From the NCBI GenBank assembly GCA_027459605.1, contig DAIDHR010000018.1, positions 1 through 38,665 of the forward strand: 38,665 bases of DNA. The letters run 5' to 3'. The DNA comes from Alphaproteobacteria bacterium. GTDB taxonomy: Bacteria; Pseudomonadota; Alphaproteobacteria; UBA9655. A model generated the notes under the pieces. It was given only the letters and a program-made list of their open reading frames with translations. It had not been told where the DNA came from and did not search any database. Positions 24,068 through 32,723 of the stretch are shown piece by piece. Made by a program: the position numbers and the translations under genes. Positions within the stretch are counted from its first letter, which is position 1; every line of letters begins with the position of its first letter.

Positions 24068-24229
24068 ATGATTCTATTTACAAAGTTCTTAAGGCAAGAC
24101 GAAGGAGTAACAGCTATTGAATATGGATTGATCGCTTCCCTTATTGCCGTTGCAATCATTATTGGTGTAAGGGCTGTGGGAACTAATCTGGAAACCTTAT
24201 TCAATACTTCTATTGCCCCTAACGTTTAA
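24068..24229 (+). CDS. Flp/Fap-type pilin
   Basis: A 53-residue peptide preceded by GGGAGG at ideal spacing. It starts MILFTKFLRQDEGVTAIEYG and continues with a hydrophobic helix (LIASLIAVAIIIGV) and a short tail. The G-V-T-A-I-E-Y-G run is the Flp prepilin cleavage and pilin helix motif (cut before the hydrophobic part, Glu at +5). Flp pilins form tight-adherence (Tad) pili. No Tad assembly genes are near. It is flanked by AT-rich gaps and followed by a strong terminator. Confidence 0.9.
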   Translation: MILFTKFLRQDEGVTAIEYGLIASLIAVAIIIGVRAVGTNLETLFNTSIAPNV

Positions 24230-24262
24230 TAATCGGCATTTAAAAAATAACAATAAATTAAT

Positions 24263-24302
24263 GAAGAAAAGAGTATAAAATAACTCTTTTCTTCCCATTT
24301 TT
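24263..24302 (+). terminator. Rho-independent terminator after the pilin gene
   Basis: A perfect 12-bp stem GAAGAAAAGAGT/ACTCTTTTCTTC with an 8-base loop is followed by CCATTTTTTG. It starts 33 bases after the pilin stop. The long stem would strongly limit transcription into the downstream membrane-protein gene. Confidence 0.85.
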
Positions 24303-24374
24303 TGAATAGCTTCCGTATAAGGTTAAATTTTTATAACGGAATAGAAAACGATATAAGCAAAAAAGAGGCTATCT

Positions 24375-25292
24375 TTGGTTCCTACATATACAAAAATTTA
24401 TATAGGGATACTGATTTCTGTTTTGTGTGTGGAAGTTATCTGGATAAAAACTTCTTCATCCTTATTTATTTATAATAAAAAAGATATTTATTACGAGTTT
24501 CTTTTTTTAGCATGTCTTCTTCTTCCTTATGTCTTTTACAAAAGTTTCCGTCCTGATCTTCGTATGGTTGCGCTTTTAGAAACGACCTTTTTTGCATTTG
24601 CATACTCGCCATTGATGTTACTCCTAACTTGCTTGGTCGCAACGCAAAATCAGCCTTTGATAGATTCTACCTTAGTCTCAATTGATAACTATCTTGGAGT
24701 TTATGTTCAGGCAATTGATTTTTGGTTTAGAGGTCATGACATTTGGCAGAGGATATTTGAATTTATGTATAATACATTTCTTTACCAATTCCCTTTTGTT
24801 CTTTTTTATTTCACCTATTCTAACAAACCAATCTATCTTCAAAGATTTTTAATGATGATTATGATAGCAACTCCTCTCACTATTACGATTAGTGGTTTCT
24901 TCCCAGCCCTTGGTCCTTTTGAGTGGTATCACTATATGCCTCATATTCGGGTATCTAACGCTCTTCACCACATGATTGAACTTCGTCAAAATATTGTGGA
25001 TATCAATAAAGAGCCGGGGATTGTTACCTTCCCATCTTTTCATACTGTTATGGCTCTTCTTTATACATATATATTTAAAAATGAAAAATTGATTATTTTT
25101 ATACCTGTTTTAATAATAAATTTACTTATGATTTTTTCATGTATACCTATTGGTGAACATTATTTTATCGATCTCCCAGCAGCTATTCCTGTATTTTTAG
25201 TAACAATAGGAATAGAAAGAATACTTTATAAAAAAGTAATAGAAATAAACAATAAAAGGTGTAACGATTATCTCCTCAAACTTTCTTCCTAA
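24375..25292 (+). CDS. PAP2-like membrane phosphatase/phosphotransferase
   Basis: A 305-residue polytopic membrane protein with about seven hydrophobic segments. The C-terminal half has GIVTFPSFHTVMA and GEHYFIDLPAA, the C2 and C3 signatures (P-S-F-H and H-Y-x-x-D) of the PAP2 superfamily, in the form seen in Aur1/Ipt1-like inositolphosphotransferases (PAP2_3). It probably acts on a lipid phosphate in the inner membrane; the substrate is unknown. It starts with TTG, with AGAGG six bases upstream, and no ATG is available before residue 64. The T6SS genes follow, but no functional link is shown. Confidence 0.78.
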   Translation: MVPTYTKIYIGILISVLCVEVIWIKTSSSLFIYNKKDIYYEFLFLACLLLPYVFYKSFRPDLRMVALLETTFFAFAYSPLMLLLTCLVATQNQPLIDSTLVSIDNYLGVYVQAIDFWFRGHDIWQRIFEFMYNTFLYQFPFVLFYFTYSNKPIYLQRFLMMIMIATPLTITISGFFPALGPFEWYHYMPHIRVSNALHHMIELRQNIVDINKEPGIVTFPSFHTVMALLYTYIFKNEKLIIFIPVLIINLLMIFSCIPIGEHYFIDLPAAIPVFLVTIGIERILYKKVIEINNKRCNDYLLKLSS

Positions 25293-25471
25293 TGTTAGAT
25301 TGGTAAAATTTTACTTTTTTCGTCTATTTTAAACATATAGTATTTCTCTCACTTCTCACCTTTTTTTTCAAAAAAACATAAAAGTTTACTAATTTTTAAG
25401 AACATTCGTCTTTAATAAAAGATATAGGGAATGTTTTTGCTCATCAAGAATGAAGAAAGGGGCATATTATC

Positions 25472-25969
25472 ATGGCCAGTACACAACATAAACTTGATCG
25501 TGTTCGTCCACCTCGAGTTCAAATAACTTATGACGTGGAAATTGGAGGCGCCATCCAAGCCTATGAACTTCCGTTTGTTATGGGAATTTTAGCCGACCTG
25601 GCTGGAACACCCGCAACACCTCTACCACCTTTAAAGGATCGGAAGTTTATCGACATTGATCGTGATAATATCAATGATATTATGGCGTCTTTAAATGTTC
25701 AGCTTCCTCTGAGGGTACCCAATGTATTAGGGGGAGATGCTCCAGATTATAACGTCCTTCTTTCGCTCAGATCTATGGATGATTTTGAACCCATCAATAT
25801 TGTCGGGCAAGTGGGACCTCTCTCCGATCTCTATAGTAGAAGAATTGCACTGACCGATCTCTTATCAAAGTTAGATGGAAATGATGCTCTAGATGCTGAG
25901 CTTAGAAATATCGTCGAAAATCCAGACGTTTTAGCTCAACTTCAAAAAGAACTCGGTATGACCAAATAG
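25472..25969 (+). CDS. tssB: T6SS contractile sheath small subunit TssB
   Basis: A 165-residue protein with the TssB/VipA/IglA signature: RVRPPRVQITYDVEIGGA, ELPFVMGILADLAG, then FIDIDRDNINDIMASL and the conserved helix near DLYSRRIALTDLLSKLDGN. It forms the outer tail sheath with TssC, which contracts to push the Hcp tube out of the cell. TssC follows after 29 bases. Length matches the family. Confidence 0.93.
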   Translation: MASTQHKLDRVRPPRVQITYDVEIGGAIQAYELPFVMGILADLAGTPATPLPPLKDRKFIDIDRDNINDIMASLNVQLPLRVPNVLGGDAPDYNVLLSLRSMDDFEPINIVGQVGPLSDLYSRRIALTDLLSKLDGNDALDAELRNIVENPDVLAQLQKELGMTK

Positions 25970-25998
25970 ATAGTTTAGAGAAATAAGGAGTTAAGATC

Positions 25999-27543
25999 AT
26001 GGCAGATAAGACAAAAAAGACACCAGAAAGCGCTAAAACGGCTATCCAAGGTTCTGCAAATGCTGGCGGAGGAGGAAATGGTGCTGGAGGTGGCGCTGGG
26101 GCTGGTGGAAGTTTGCTCGAGTCCATCATTCAAAAAGGAAAACTAGCACGCGATCCTTCACAAATTCCCAATGCCCAAAAAATGATTGCTGAATTTGTAA
26201 ATCAAGTTGCAGCAGCCCCAAAGGGAAGCGTCGGAAGGGACGTTTATTCTTTCATTGTTAGTGGGATTAGTAAATTAGATAGCACAATCTCTGCCCAAAT
26301 GGATGAGATCGTTCATCATCCCGATTTTCAAAAGCTTGAGGGGTCATGGAGAGGGCTACATAAGCTTGTGATGGCAACAGAAACAAGCGAAACTCTTAAA
26401 CTTAAGTTATGGGTCATTACCAAGCATGAGCTTATGAATGACCTAGAGCGGGCCGTCGAATTTGACCAAAGCCAACTTTTTAAAAAGGTTTATGAAGAGC
26501 AATACGGTACCTTTGGAGGTATTCCTTTCTCTTGCCTTATAGGCGACTTTGAATTTGGGCGCGATCCTCAAGATGTGGAACTGGCAACTTTGATCTCGAA
26601 TGTGGCGGCATGTGCTCACACCCCTTTCATTGGAGCGGCACATCCTGCAATATTCAACTTCGACAGCTTTACGGAAATGAGCGGTCCACGGGATCTTTCT
26701 AAGCTGTTTGATGGCACGGATACGATTAAGTGGAGAAGTTTCCGGGAGACAGAAGACTCTCGTTACTTCACTCTTACTCTTCCTCATGTATTGATGCGCT
26801 TGCCCTATGGACAAGCAAATAATCCTACGGAAGGGTTCGATTACGAGGAGGCCGTTGATGGAACTGATAACTCCAAATTCTGTTGGGGGAGTTCAGCCTA
26901 TGCAATGGCGCAAAATATTACCAACGCATTTGCTCTCTACAAATGGACTGCAGCTATTCGAGGCGTTGAGGGTGGGGGACTTGTTTCGGATTTGCCAGCC
27001 TTTACATTCAAAACTGCGGATGGTGACTTAACTGTGAAATGCCCAACGGAAACTGCAATTACGGACCGTCGGGAAAGAGAACTCAGCGAGCTTGGTTTCA
27101 TGGCTTTGTGCTACTGTAAAGACACGGATTACGCTGCCTTTTTCAGTTCACAAACAACACAAAAGCCGATTGAGTATGAGGATAACTCTGCTAATGCGAA
27201 TGCAAGGATTTCCGCAAGACTTCCTTATATGCTAAATGCCTCTCGGTTTGCTCATTATATTAAGGCAATGATGAGAGATAAGATTGGATCCTTCATGTCA
27301 CAACAAGAGGTTTCACTTTTTCTCAATGCATGGATTGCTCAATATGTTCTTCTCTCGGATGTTGCGCCCGAAACTGTCAAAGCATCCTTTCCTCTCAGGG
27401 AAGCTCGCATAGATGTTTCAGAAGTTCCTGGGCAACCTGGAAGTTATACAGCAGTGGTCTTCTTACGACCCTTCTTTCAACTTGAGGAATTAACAGCTTC
27501 TCTACGTTTAGTAGCGACATTACCACGTCCTGGGGCTGCGTAA
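25999..27543 (+). CDS. tssC: T6SS contractile sheath large subunit TssC
   Basis: A 514-residue VipB/TssC protein. The hallmark blocks are KLEGSWRGLHKLV, FGGIPFSCLIGDFEFG, FIGAAHPAIF, LTLPHVLMRLPYG, FCWGSSAYAMAQNI and the C-terminal VSEVPGQPGSYTAVVFLRP. Residues about 17-37 are a Gly/Ala-rich linker (GSANAGGGGNGAGGGAGAG) that is longer than usual. It forms the sheath heterodimer with TssB and belongs to the same operon. AAGGAG lies just upstream of the ATG. Confidence 0.95.
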   Translation: MADKTKKTPESAKTAIQGSANAGGGGNGAGGGAGAGGSLLESIIQKGKLARDPSQIPNAQKMIAEFVNQVAAAPKGSVGRDVYSFIVSGISKLDSTISAQMDEIVHHPDFQKLEGSWRGLHKLVMATETSETLKLKLWVITKHELMNDLERAVEFDQSQLFKKVYEEQYGTFGGIPFSCLIGDFEFGRDPQDVELATLISNVAACAHTPFIGAAHPAIFNFDSFTEMSGPRDLSKLFDGTDTIKWRSFRETEDSRYFTLTLPHVLMRLPYGQANNPTEGFDYEEAVDGTDNSKFCWGSSAYAMAQNITNAFALYKWTAAIRGVEGGGLVSDLPAFTFKTADGDLTVKCPTETAITDRRERELSELGFMALCYCKDTDYAAFFSSQTTQKPIEYEDNSANANARISARLPYMLNASRFAHYIKAMMRDKIGSFMSQQEVSLFLNAWIAQYVLLSDVAPETVKASFPLREARIDVSEVPGQPGSYTAVVFLRPFFQLEELTASLRLVATLPRPGAA

Positions 27544-27576
27544 TGAGTAAACAAAATAAAATGAAAGGAATGTAAA

Positions 27577-28164
27577 ATGGCAGTGCAACCAACATCGACA
27601 GTACTCTCAGCAGTCCAAGCGGCCAATGAGGGAACCAACACTTCGAACCTTTTTATTAACATTGCTAAACAAGGAACTGGAACGTTGACGGGGGCGAATG
27701 TTGACCCGAAACTTGTCAAAGCTGATCGACTCTTGTCCTTCAATGAAAACATGGTTCGAGAAGTCAATGCTTCCTCAGAAAATACTTTATTTTCAGCAGG
27801 GGAAATTGATGCAAGTTGGGTTTATATTGAAATCCTTCGAACTCAAGCATCAATTTACGTGCAAAATGCTTTTTATCAAGCTAATAATATTGGTCCTATT
27901 ACTGTTTATAGGGCTGATATTATTAACGGTAAATTAAAAGTTACTGAAGAAATAATATATACAAATTGTATAATTACACGAATCGAAACCACTGCTCAAG
28001 CGCTTGAAGGTAAAAAGCTGGATACGTTAAAGGTATGGTTTCGCTTTACCAAGCGCCAAGATACGCTGCTCTTTTTTGATCAGAACGGCAAACCTATGGG
28101 CCAAAACGTCTCGCTCATTGACTTCCCACAGGGCACCTTGCAGGCAAAAGGTGGTGGTGGTTGA
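27577..28164 (+). CDS. hcp: T6SS inner tube protein Hcp (TssD)
   Basis: A 195-residue Hcp-family protein. The hexameric tube fold is seen in SWVYIEILRTQASIYVQNAF, VYRADIINGKLKVTEEI, CIITRIETTAQALEG and TLKVWFRFTKRQ. It is somewhat longer than the common 160-172 residues because of a Ser/Thr/Asn-rich N-terminal stretch and a GGGG tail. Hcp hexamers stack inside the TssBC sheath and are secreted. It is the last gene before a strong terminator and may be made in excess. Confidence 0.88.
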   Translation: MAVQPTSTVLSAVQAANEGTNTSNLFINIAKQGTGTLTGANVDPKLVKADRLLSFNENMVREVNASSENTLFSAGEIDASWVYIEILRTQASIYVQNAFYQANNIGPITVYRADIINGKLKVTEEIIYTNCIITRIETTAQALEGKKLDTLKVWFRFTKRQDTLLFFDQNGKPMGQNVSLIDFPQGTLQAKGGGG

Positions 28165-28192
28165 TAGTTTTCAGCGGGTTTTAAATTTAAAT

Positions 28193-28224
28193 AAAAGGCG
28201 GCCATGATGAGGTCGCCTTTTTTC
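28193..28224 (+). terminator. Rho-independent terminator after hcp
   Basis: A 10-bp stem with one G-T pair (AAAGGCGGCC/GGTCGCCTTT), a 7-base loop and a run of T (CTTTTTTC). It starts about 30 bases after the hcp stop and separates tssBC-hcp from tssE. Confidence 0.9.
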
Positions 28225-28372
28225 TTTAATGATCTCTAAGGAAAGTGGTATACTTTCTATAATAACAATTTTAATTTGATTCGGGAGCCTCTAGGTTGTT
28301 GACATCCGGTATACCATAGCAACCTCCTCTTGAAACGAATCAGAAAAGGGAAAAGAGAGATAAGGGGGATAG

Positions 28373-28852
28373 ATGAAACGGAACAAGGTGACCCGAGGTC
28401 TACTCCCTCCTCTTTTTGATCGCATAGTGGATGACAAAAGTGACACGGGGATTGGGAGAAAACTTCTTGATACAGATGGACTTAAAGAGTCGATTATTCA
28501 TGAGCTTTCCGTCATTTTGAATACACGGTGTACTGTGAGAAAAGTTATCTATGAAGATCATATAGAGACAATTCCTCTTTTTGGTCTTCCAGACTTTTTT
28601 GGCCTGGGTGACTTTAGTTATTTTGATGGCTCAAATTCTCAAGACTGGCCAAAGGCAGCGCGTTTTATTGAAACTGCTATTCAAGCGGCGGAGCCCCGTC
28701 TTCAAAATATTTATGTGAAAATTGAAAGCTTTGATTCATTTAGACAGGCGCTTTCTCTCATGGTTTCAGCTATAGTGAAGGAAAGCAATTTGCTCAAAGA
28801 AATACATTTTCCCCTGACTCTTCATCAGCGAAAGGCGTCTTCCCAGAAGTAG
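28373..28852 (+). CDS. tssE: T6SS baseplate protein TssE (gp25-like)
   Basis: A 159-residue gp25/lysozyme-like baseplate wedge protein. It has LLPPLFDRIVDD, ESIIHELSVILNTR and FGLPDFFGLGDFSYF, then a helix and the IESFDSFRQALSLMV segment. It helps form the base from which the sheath assembles. It lies beyond the hcp terminator, so it has its own promoter, and it runs into a peptide deformylase gene five bases later. Other core T6SS genes (tssF, G, H, J, K, L, M, vgrG) are not in the window. Confidence 0.88.
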   Translation: MKRNKVTRGLLPPLFDRIVDDKSDTGIGRKLLDTDGLKESIIHELSVILNTRCTVRKVIYEDHIETIPLFGLPDFFGLGDFSYFDGSNSQDWPKAARFIETAIQAAEPRLQNIYVKIESFDSFRQALSLMVSAIVKESNLLKEIHFPLTLHQRKASSQK

Positions 28853-28857
28853 AAGCA

Positions 28858-29445
28858 ATGTCAAAAAATTTACCATTGTATATCATAGAAAACGCCCACC
28901 AGAAAAAGCTATTAAAGCAAAAAGCTGCAGAGATTCTCTTCCCTCTTACAGAAGAAGAGGAGCAGCTTATAGATACTATGAAATACATGGTCAAAGAAGG
29001 ATTAGAGGGTGGGGCTGCAGGCCTAGCAGCTCCGCAAGTAGGAGTTTTAAAGCGTATTATTGTTTACCATGTTCTGGCAGAATGGGGGAAATGGAGGCGT
29101 GATTTGGAAGCAGAGCCCTTAACTGTGCTGATCAATCCTTTCTATAGGCCCCTATCAGAAAGTGAACAAGAACTTGAATGGGAAGGATGTTTTTCTGTCA
29201 GAGATCTTATAGGAAAAGTTTATCGGTATAAAACAATAGAATACGCAGGTTATGATGAAAAAGGAAGACCGGTAAAAGGTGTTGCAAAAGGCTTTTTGTC
29301 GCGGCTCCTTCAACATGAAATTGATCATGTTAATGGAACATTAATGGTAGATCGTTTGGATTTGTCCTCTCCCCATGGCTCACCTAAAGAAATGCAAAAG
29401 ATTCTCGAAGAAGAGGTTGGAGAAATTGGCCTAGACTTTATTTAA
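28858..29445 (+). CDS. def: Peptide deformylase
   Basis: A 195-residue metalloenzyme that removes the formyl group from nascent proteins. All three motifs are present: GAAGLAAPQVG (motif 1), EGCFSV with the metal-binding Cys (motif 2), and QHEIDHVNG with HExxH (motif 3). The N-terminal part diverges somewhat from the standard enzyme, suggesting a second-type deformylase (Def2). It starts five bases after tssE, so the two are probably co-transcribed. Its end overlaps the convergent prmC gene by 15 bases. Confidence 0.9.
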   Translation: MSKNLPLYIIENAHQKKLLKQKAAEILFPLTEEEEQLIDTMKYMVKEGLEGGAAGLAAPQVGVLKRIIVYHVLAEWGKWRRDLEAEPLTVLINPFYRPLSESEQELEWEGCFSVRDLIGKVYRYKTIEYAGYDEKGRPVKGVAKGFLSRLLQHEIDHVNGTLMVDRLDLSSPHGSPKEMQKILEEEVGEIGLDFI

Positions 29446-30288
29446 AGATTCCATTCCAATCGCCCGTTCAATACCTGCAAGATCTTTAAGAATAAAAAGA
29501 GTACCAAAGCCAGCTGTTTGAAAAAGCGTCTCAACATCTTGCCGTTGTCCTTTACCGATTTCAAGGATAGCAAGCCCTTGAGGTGCAAGGAGAAACCTAA
29601 TCTGATATGTCAGGATGCGGTAGCATTCAAGTCCATCTTCTCCTCCAAAAAGAGCTTGGAGAGGGTCATAATGAAGAACCGCTTTTTCAAGAGTATTTTT
29701 ATCCTTTAGAGGGATATAGGGAGGGTTACTTACGATGATATCAAAGGTCTCGTGGAGACCTTTTCCCCAATTGTTTTGACGGAAGGTGGCTCTGTCATTA
29801 ACCTTATTTAGCACAGCATTTTTTTGAGCTAGGAGAATGGCCTCATTACTGATATCGAGTCCAAGACCCGTTGCCTCCTTCAATTCGTGTAAAAGGGAAA
29901 TGAGAAGGCATCCCGATCCTGTTCCCAAATCTAAGATACGCCACGGACGGATTTTTTGAGAACCAACCCACTTTAAAACACCTTCAACCAAAAGTTCAGT
30001 CTCGGGACGGGGATCGAGAGTATGCTCATTCAAATGGAAAGGGAGGCTCCAAAACTCGCGAAACCCTTTGATGCGGGAAAGGGGTTCGCCTTGAAGACGC
30101 CTCTCAAGCCATTCTTGGATAGCAATGTCCTCTTCCGGGGAGGGGGTATAGGTGGGGTGAAGAGAAATGAAAGCGCTTTCACGTTTCAGGGCTCCTGCCA
30201 ACAGCCATTTAGCTTCATAGAAGGGATTATCAAAATTTGCCTTCGAAAGGGCGTCTTCCACCTGATGGCGCCATTCCTGGAGGGTCAT
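29431..30288 (-). CDS. prmC: Release factor glutamine methyltransferase PrmC
   Basis: A 285-residue SAM-dependent methyltransferase. It has the N-terminal helical domain, EFWSLPFHLNEHTLDPRPET, then ILDLGTGSGCLLISLL (SAM binding) and the catalytic SNPPYIPL motif. It methylates the Gln of the GGQ motif in peptide-chain release factors. It is the last gene of the dapB-nth-prmC group; its ATG overlaps the nth stop by four bases. Confidence 0.94.
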   Translation of the reverse strand: MTLQEWRHQVEDALSKANFDNPFYEAKWLLAGALKRESAFISLHPTYTPSPEEDIAIQEWLERRLQGEPLSRIKGFREFWSLPFHLNEHTLDPRPETELLVEGVLKWVGSQKIRPWRILDLGTGSGCLLISLLHELKEATGLGLDISNEAILLAQKNAVLNKVNDRATFRQNNWGKGLHETFDIIVSNPPYIPLKDKNTLEKAVLHYDPLQALFGGEDGLECYRILTYQIRFLLAPQGLAILEIGKGQRQDVETLFQTAGFGTLFILKDLAGIERAIGMESLNKV

Positions 30289-30938
30289 TCAATTGCCTTT
30301 GTTTTATAAGGATAGTGACATTCATTGCGAACAGGGCAGGTTGGACACAGGGGCTTGCGAGCTTTACAAATATACCGCCCATGGAGAACAAGCCAATGAT
30401 GAGCATGGAGTAACCAATGGGTGGGGATCCGTTTCATCAATTCTTTTTCAACCTCAAGGGGCGTTTTTCCAAGGCCAAGTCCCGTCCGATTTGAGACACG
30501 GAAAATGTGAGTGTCAACGGCGATGACTGGTTCATGAAAGGCTGCATTCAGGACAACATTAGCCGTTTTTCGTCCAACACCAGGTAAGGATTCGAGATCT
30601 TCCCGTTTTTCAGGAATTTTTCCCTCAAAATCCGTGACAAGTCTTTGACAAAGTCCGATAACATTACGAGCCTTTGTATTATATAGACCGATGGTATTAA
30701 TATATGATTTTAGGCCGTCTACACCAAGGGCAAGCATTTTTTGGGGGGTATCAGCAATTTTAAAGAGCTCTTTTGTGGCGTTATTAACCCCCTTATCGGT
30801 TGCACGGGCTGAAAGGAGAACTGCGATGAGGAGAGTAAAAGGATTTGTGTAATAGAGCTCACTTTGAGGATTAGGGTTCAAAGCGGAAAGGTTTTTAAAG
30901 AAACGGTCTATTTCTTGGGGGGTCATTAAAGAAGTCAT
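30285..30938 (-). CDS. nth: Endonuclease III
   Basis: A 217-residue DNA glycosylase/AP lyase of the HhH-GPD family. The helix-hairpin-helix LESLPGVGRKTANVVLNAAF carries the catalytic Lys, VDTHIFRVSNR carries the catalytic Asp, and the C-terminal cluster CKARKPLCPTCPVRNEC binds 4Fe-4S (C-x6-C-x2-C-x5-C). It removes oxidised pyrimidines from DNA. The gene overlaps both neighbours by four bases, in an operon with dapB and prmC. Confidence 0.96.
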   Translation of the reverse strand: MTSLMTPQEIDRFFKNLSALNPNPQSELYYTNPFTLLIAVLLSARATDKGVNNATKELFKIADTPQKMLALGVDGLKSYINTIGLYNTKARNVIGLCQRLVTDFEGKIPEKREDLESLPGVGRKTANVVLNAAFHEPVIAVDTHIFRVSNRTGLGLGKTPLEVEKELMKRIPTHWLLHAHHWLVLHGRYICKARKPLCPTCPVRNECHYPYKTKAIE

Positions 30939-31729
30939 AGAGCAAGTTCCACCACATCATCCATGGTATATAATCCTCTGGGTTTTCCATAAAGCCATTG
31001 GGCAGCTTTGATTGCTCCTTGGGCAAAAAGAGAGGGGTTGAGCGCTCGGTGTTGAAGAGTCAGGACTTCTTTCTCTCCAGATAAGATCACTGAATGATCA
31101 CCCGTAAGGTTTCCACCGCGTAAAACAACACACTCTATTGTCCCTGCAGGTCTAGGGGAAAGAGGAGAATAGGGCGGGACGTTATGTTTTAAATGATTAA
31201 GGCGAGCCAAATCGTTTGCTATTGAAAGGGATGTTCCTGAAGGAGCATCACGTTTATGATGATGATGCATTTCTAAAAGACTGACATCATAGGAAGGCCC
31301 AAGCATTTGGGCTGCTAAGAGAGCGAGCCTCTTTAAAACAGCGATGCCAAGACTGGTATTTGGAGAAAGAAGGAGGGGGATGTGGGATGCTGTTTTTTCA
31401 ATCTTTTTTTGTTGGGAGGCTTGTAATCCAGTGATGCAAATAACGTAGGGTTTTTGTTGTTCTATGGCTTCATCAAGATTTCGTTCAATGGCCTCAGGAC
31501 GACTAAAATCAATGACTACATCAGCGTTAGATAAGGCTTTTTGAGGACTATCAGTAATTAGGATATTAAACGGGCCTTCTCCTATGAATGTTCCTACGTC
31601 CTGGCCTGCAAAAAGGTTTCCGGGACCGGTTAGGGCACCTGCGACTTCTACCTCTGGATTTTGGTTGATTTCCTTGAGGGTTATTTGTCCCATGCGCCCT
31701 GTACATCCTATTACCGTTAGTTTAAGCAT
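30935..31729 (-). CDS. dapB: 4-hydroxy-tetrahydrodipicolinate reductase
   Basis: A 264-residue NAD(P)H-dependent enzyme of the diaminopimelate/lysine pathway. It has the nucleotide-binding VIGCTGRMGQ and the active-site EMHHHHKRDAPSGTS with the general acid His and the Lys. It supplies diaminopimelate for peptidoglycan and lysine, acting in the cytoplasm. It is the first gene of the dapB-nth-prmC run and starts 38 bases after the upstream binding-protein gene, so it may be read through from that operon. Confidence 0.95.
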   Translation of the reverse strand: MLKLTVIGCTGRMGQITLKEINQNPEVEVAGALTGPGNLFAGQDVGTFIGEGPFNILITDSPQKALSNADVVIDFSRPEAIERNLDEAIEQQKPYVICITGLQASQQKKIEKTASHIPLLLSPNTSLGIAVLKRLALLAAQMLGPSYDVSLLEMHHHHKRDAPSGTSLSIANDLARLNHLKHNVPPYSPLSPRPAGTIECVVLRGGNLTGDHSVILSGEKEVLTLQHRALNPSLFAQGAIKAAQWLYGKPRGLYTMDDVVELAL

Positions 31730-31767
31730 GGGCTTCTCTATTTTGGTTACTTTGATTTCCTAATGAC

Positions 31768-32709
31768 TTACAAGCCACTATTTTCTTGATTCAGAAGATC
31801 TTTAGGAATGTTAATTCCCATCTTTTCAGCCGCTTTTTGGTTAGTTCGTAAAACGAGTTCTTGCGGGTTTTGAATCGGAATTTCTTTAAGCGGGGTTCCT
31901 TTTAAGATCGAGATGACGATGTCAGCCAAGGTCTGTCCTGACTTGCGCCAATCAACCCCATAGGCAGCAATAGCTCCTCTCCGCACAATGTCGACGTCAC
32001 TCCCGAAAACAGGGATTTTATAATGATTTCCTATCTTGATAATTGATTCTAAGGCCGTAATGACGGTGTTATCTGTTGGCAGTAAAATAGCATCAACCTT
32101 TCCAACAAGTGTTTTTGTAGCCAGGGAAACTTCGCTACTTTTAGAAACCTGAGCTTCTATTACCTTTATACCCTCTTGTTCGGCAGCCAACTTGATGGCT
32201 TGAGCTTGTCGTTGAGAATTGGCTTCGCCAGCATTAAAAATAAGCCCGATCGTTTTCACCTGAGGAATAATCTTTTTTATGAGCCTGATTTGTTGGGCAG
32301 GAGGGACAAAGTCTGTCAGTCCTGTCACATTTTCATGCCCTGTTAGCTTAGCAGCAACGGGGTCACTTACAGCTCCAAAAACAATGGGAATTTTATTGGT
32401 TGCAGTGGCAACTGCTTGGGTCATGGGTGTTGAAAGTGTCACAATTACGTTAGGTTCAAGGCTTGTAAGCTTGTGGCTAATTTGAACGGCCGTTGAGGAA
32501 TTTCCTTGAGCATTTTCATAAGTCCACTTTAAATTTTTTCCTTCGGTGTATCCCTTTTCTTTAAGGTTCTCTTTTAAACTTTCGCGAAGCATATCGAGAG
32601 CTGGGTGTTCAACAATTTGCCCAACTGCTATTTGGACTTTATTGGCGGCAAATGCATCTATGCCGCACCAAATAAATCCAATTAAGGTCCAACTTAAAAT
32701 AGAGCGCAT
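31768..32709 (-). CDS. ABC importer substrate-binding protein, TrpX-type (third paralog)
   Basis: A 313-residue periplasmic binding protein of the same family as those at 18772 and 32724. It has a signal peptide (LSWTLIGFIWCGIDAFA), then QIAVGQIVEHPALDMLRESL, ENAQGNSSTA, ITLSTPMTQ-like loop (VTLSTPMTQ), IVFGAVSDPVAAKL and LPTDNTVITALES. The ATG at 32709 has GGAGG six bases upstream and is preferred over 32742. It lies 14 bases after its tandem paralog. No permease or ATPase is adjacent, so it probably uses the TrpYZ-type pair at 19770-21463. Confidence 0.87.
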   Translation of the reverse strand: MRSILSWTLIGFIWCGIDAFAANKVQIAVGQIVEHPALDMLRESLKENLKEKGYTEGKNLKWTYENAQGNSSTAVQISHKLTSLEPNVIVTLSTPMTQAVATATNKIPIVFGAVSDPVAAKLTGHENVTGLTDFVPPAQQIRLIKKIIPQVKTIGLIFNAGEANSQRQAQAIKLAAEQEGIKVIEAQVSKSSEVSLATKTLVGKVDAILLPTDNTVITALESIIKIGNHYKIPVFGSDVDIVRRGAIAAYGVDWRKSGQTLADIVISILKGTPLKEIPIQNPQELVLRTNQKAAEKMGINIPKDLLNQENSGL

Positions 32710-32723
32710 TTTTCCTCCAAAAA

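Noticed and set aside
28292-28325. GGTATACC palindrome with TTGACA before tssE
   Set aside because: No suitable -10 at normal spacing and no matching second operator; too weak to call a regulated promoter.
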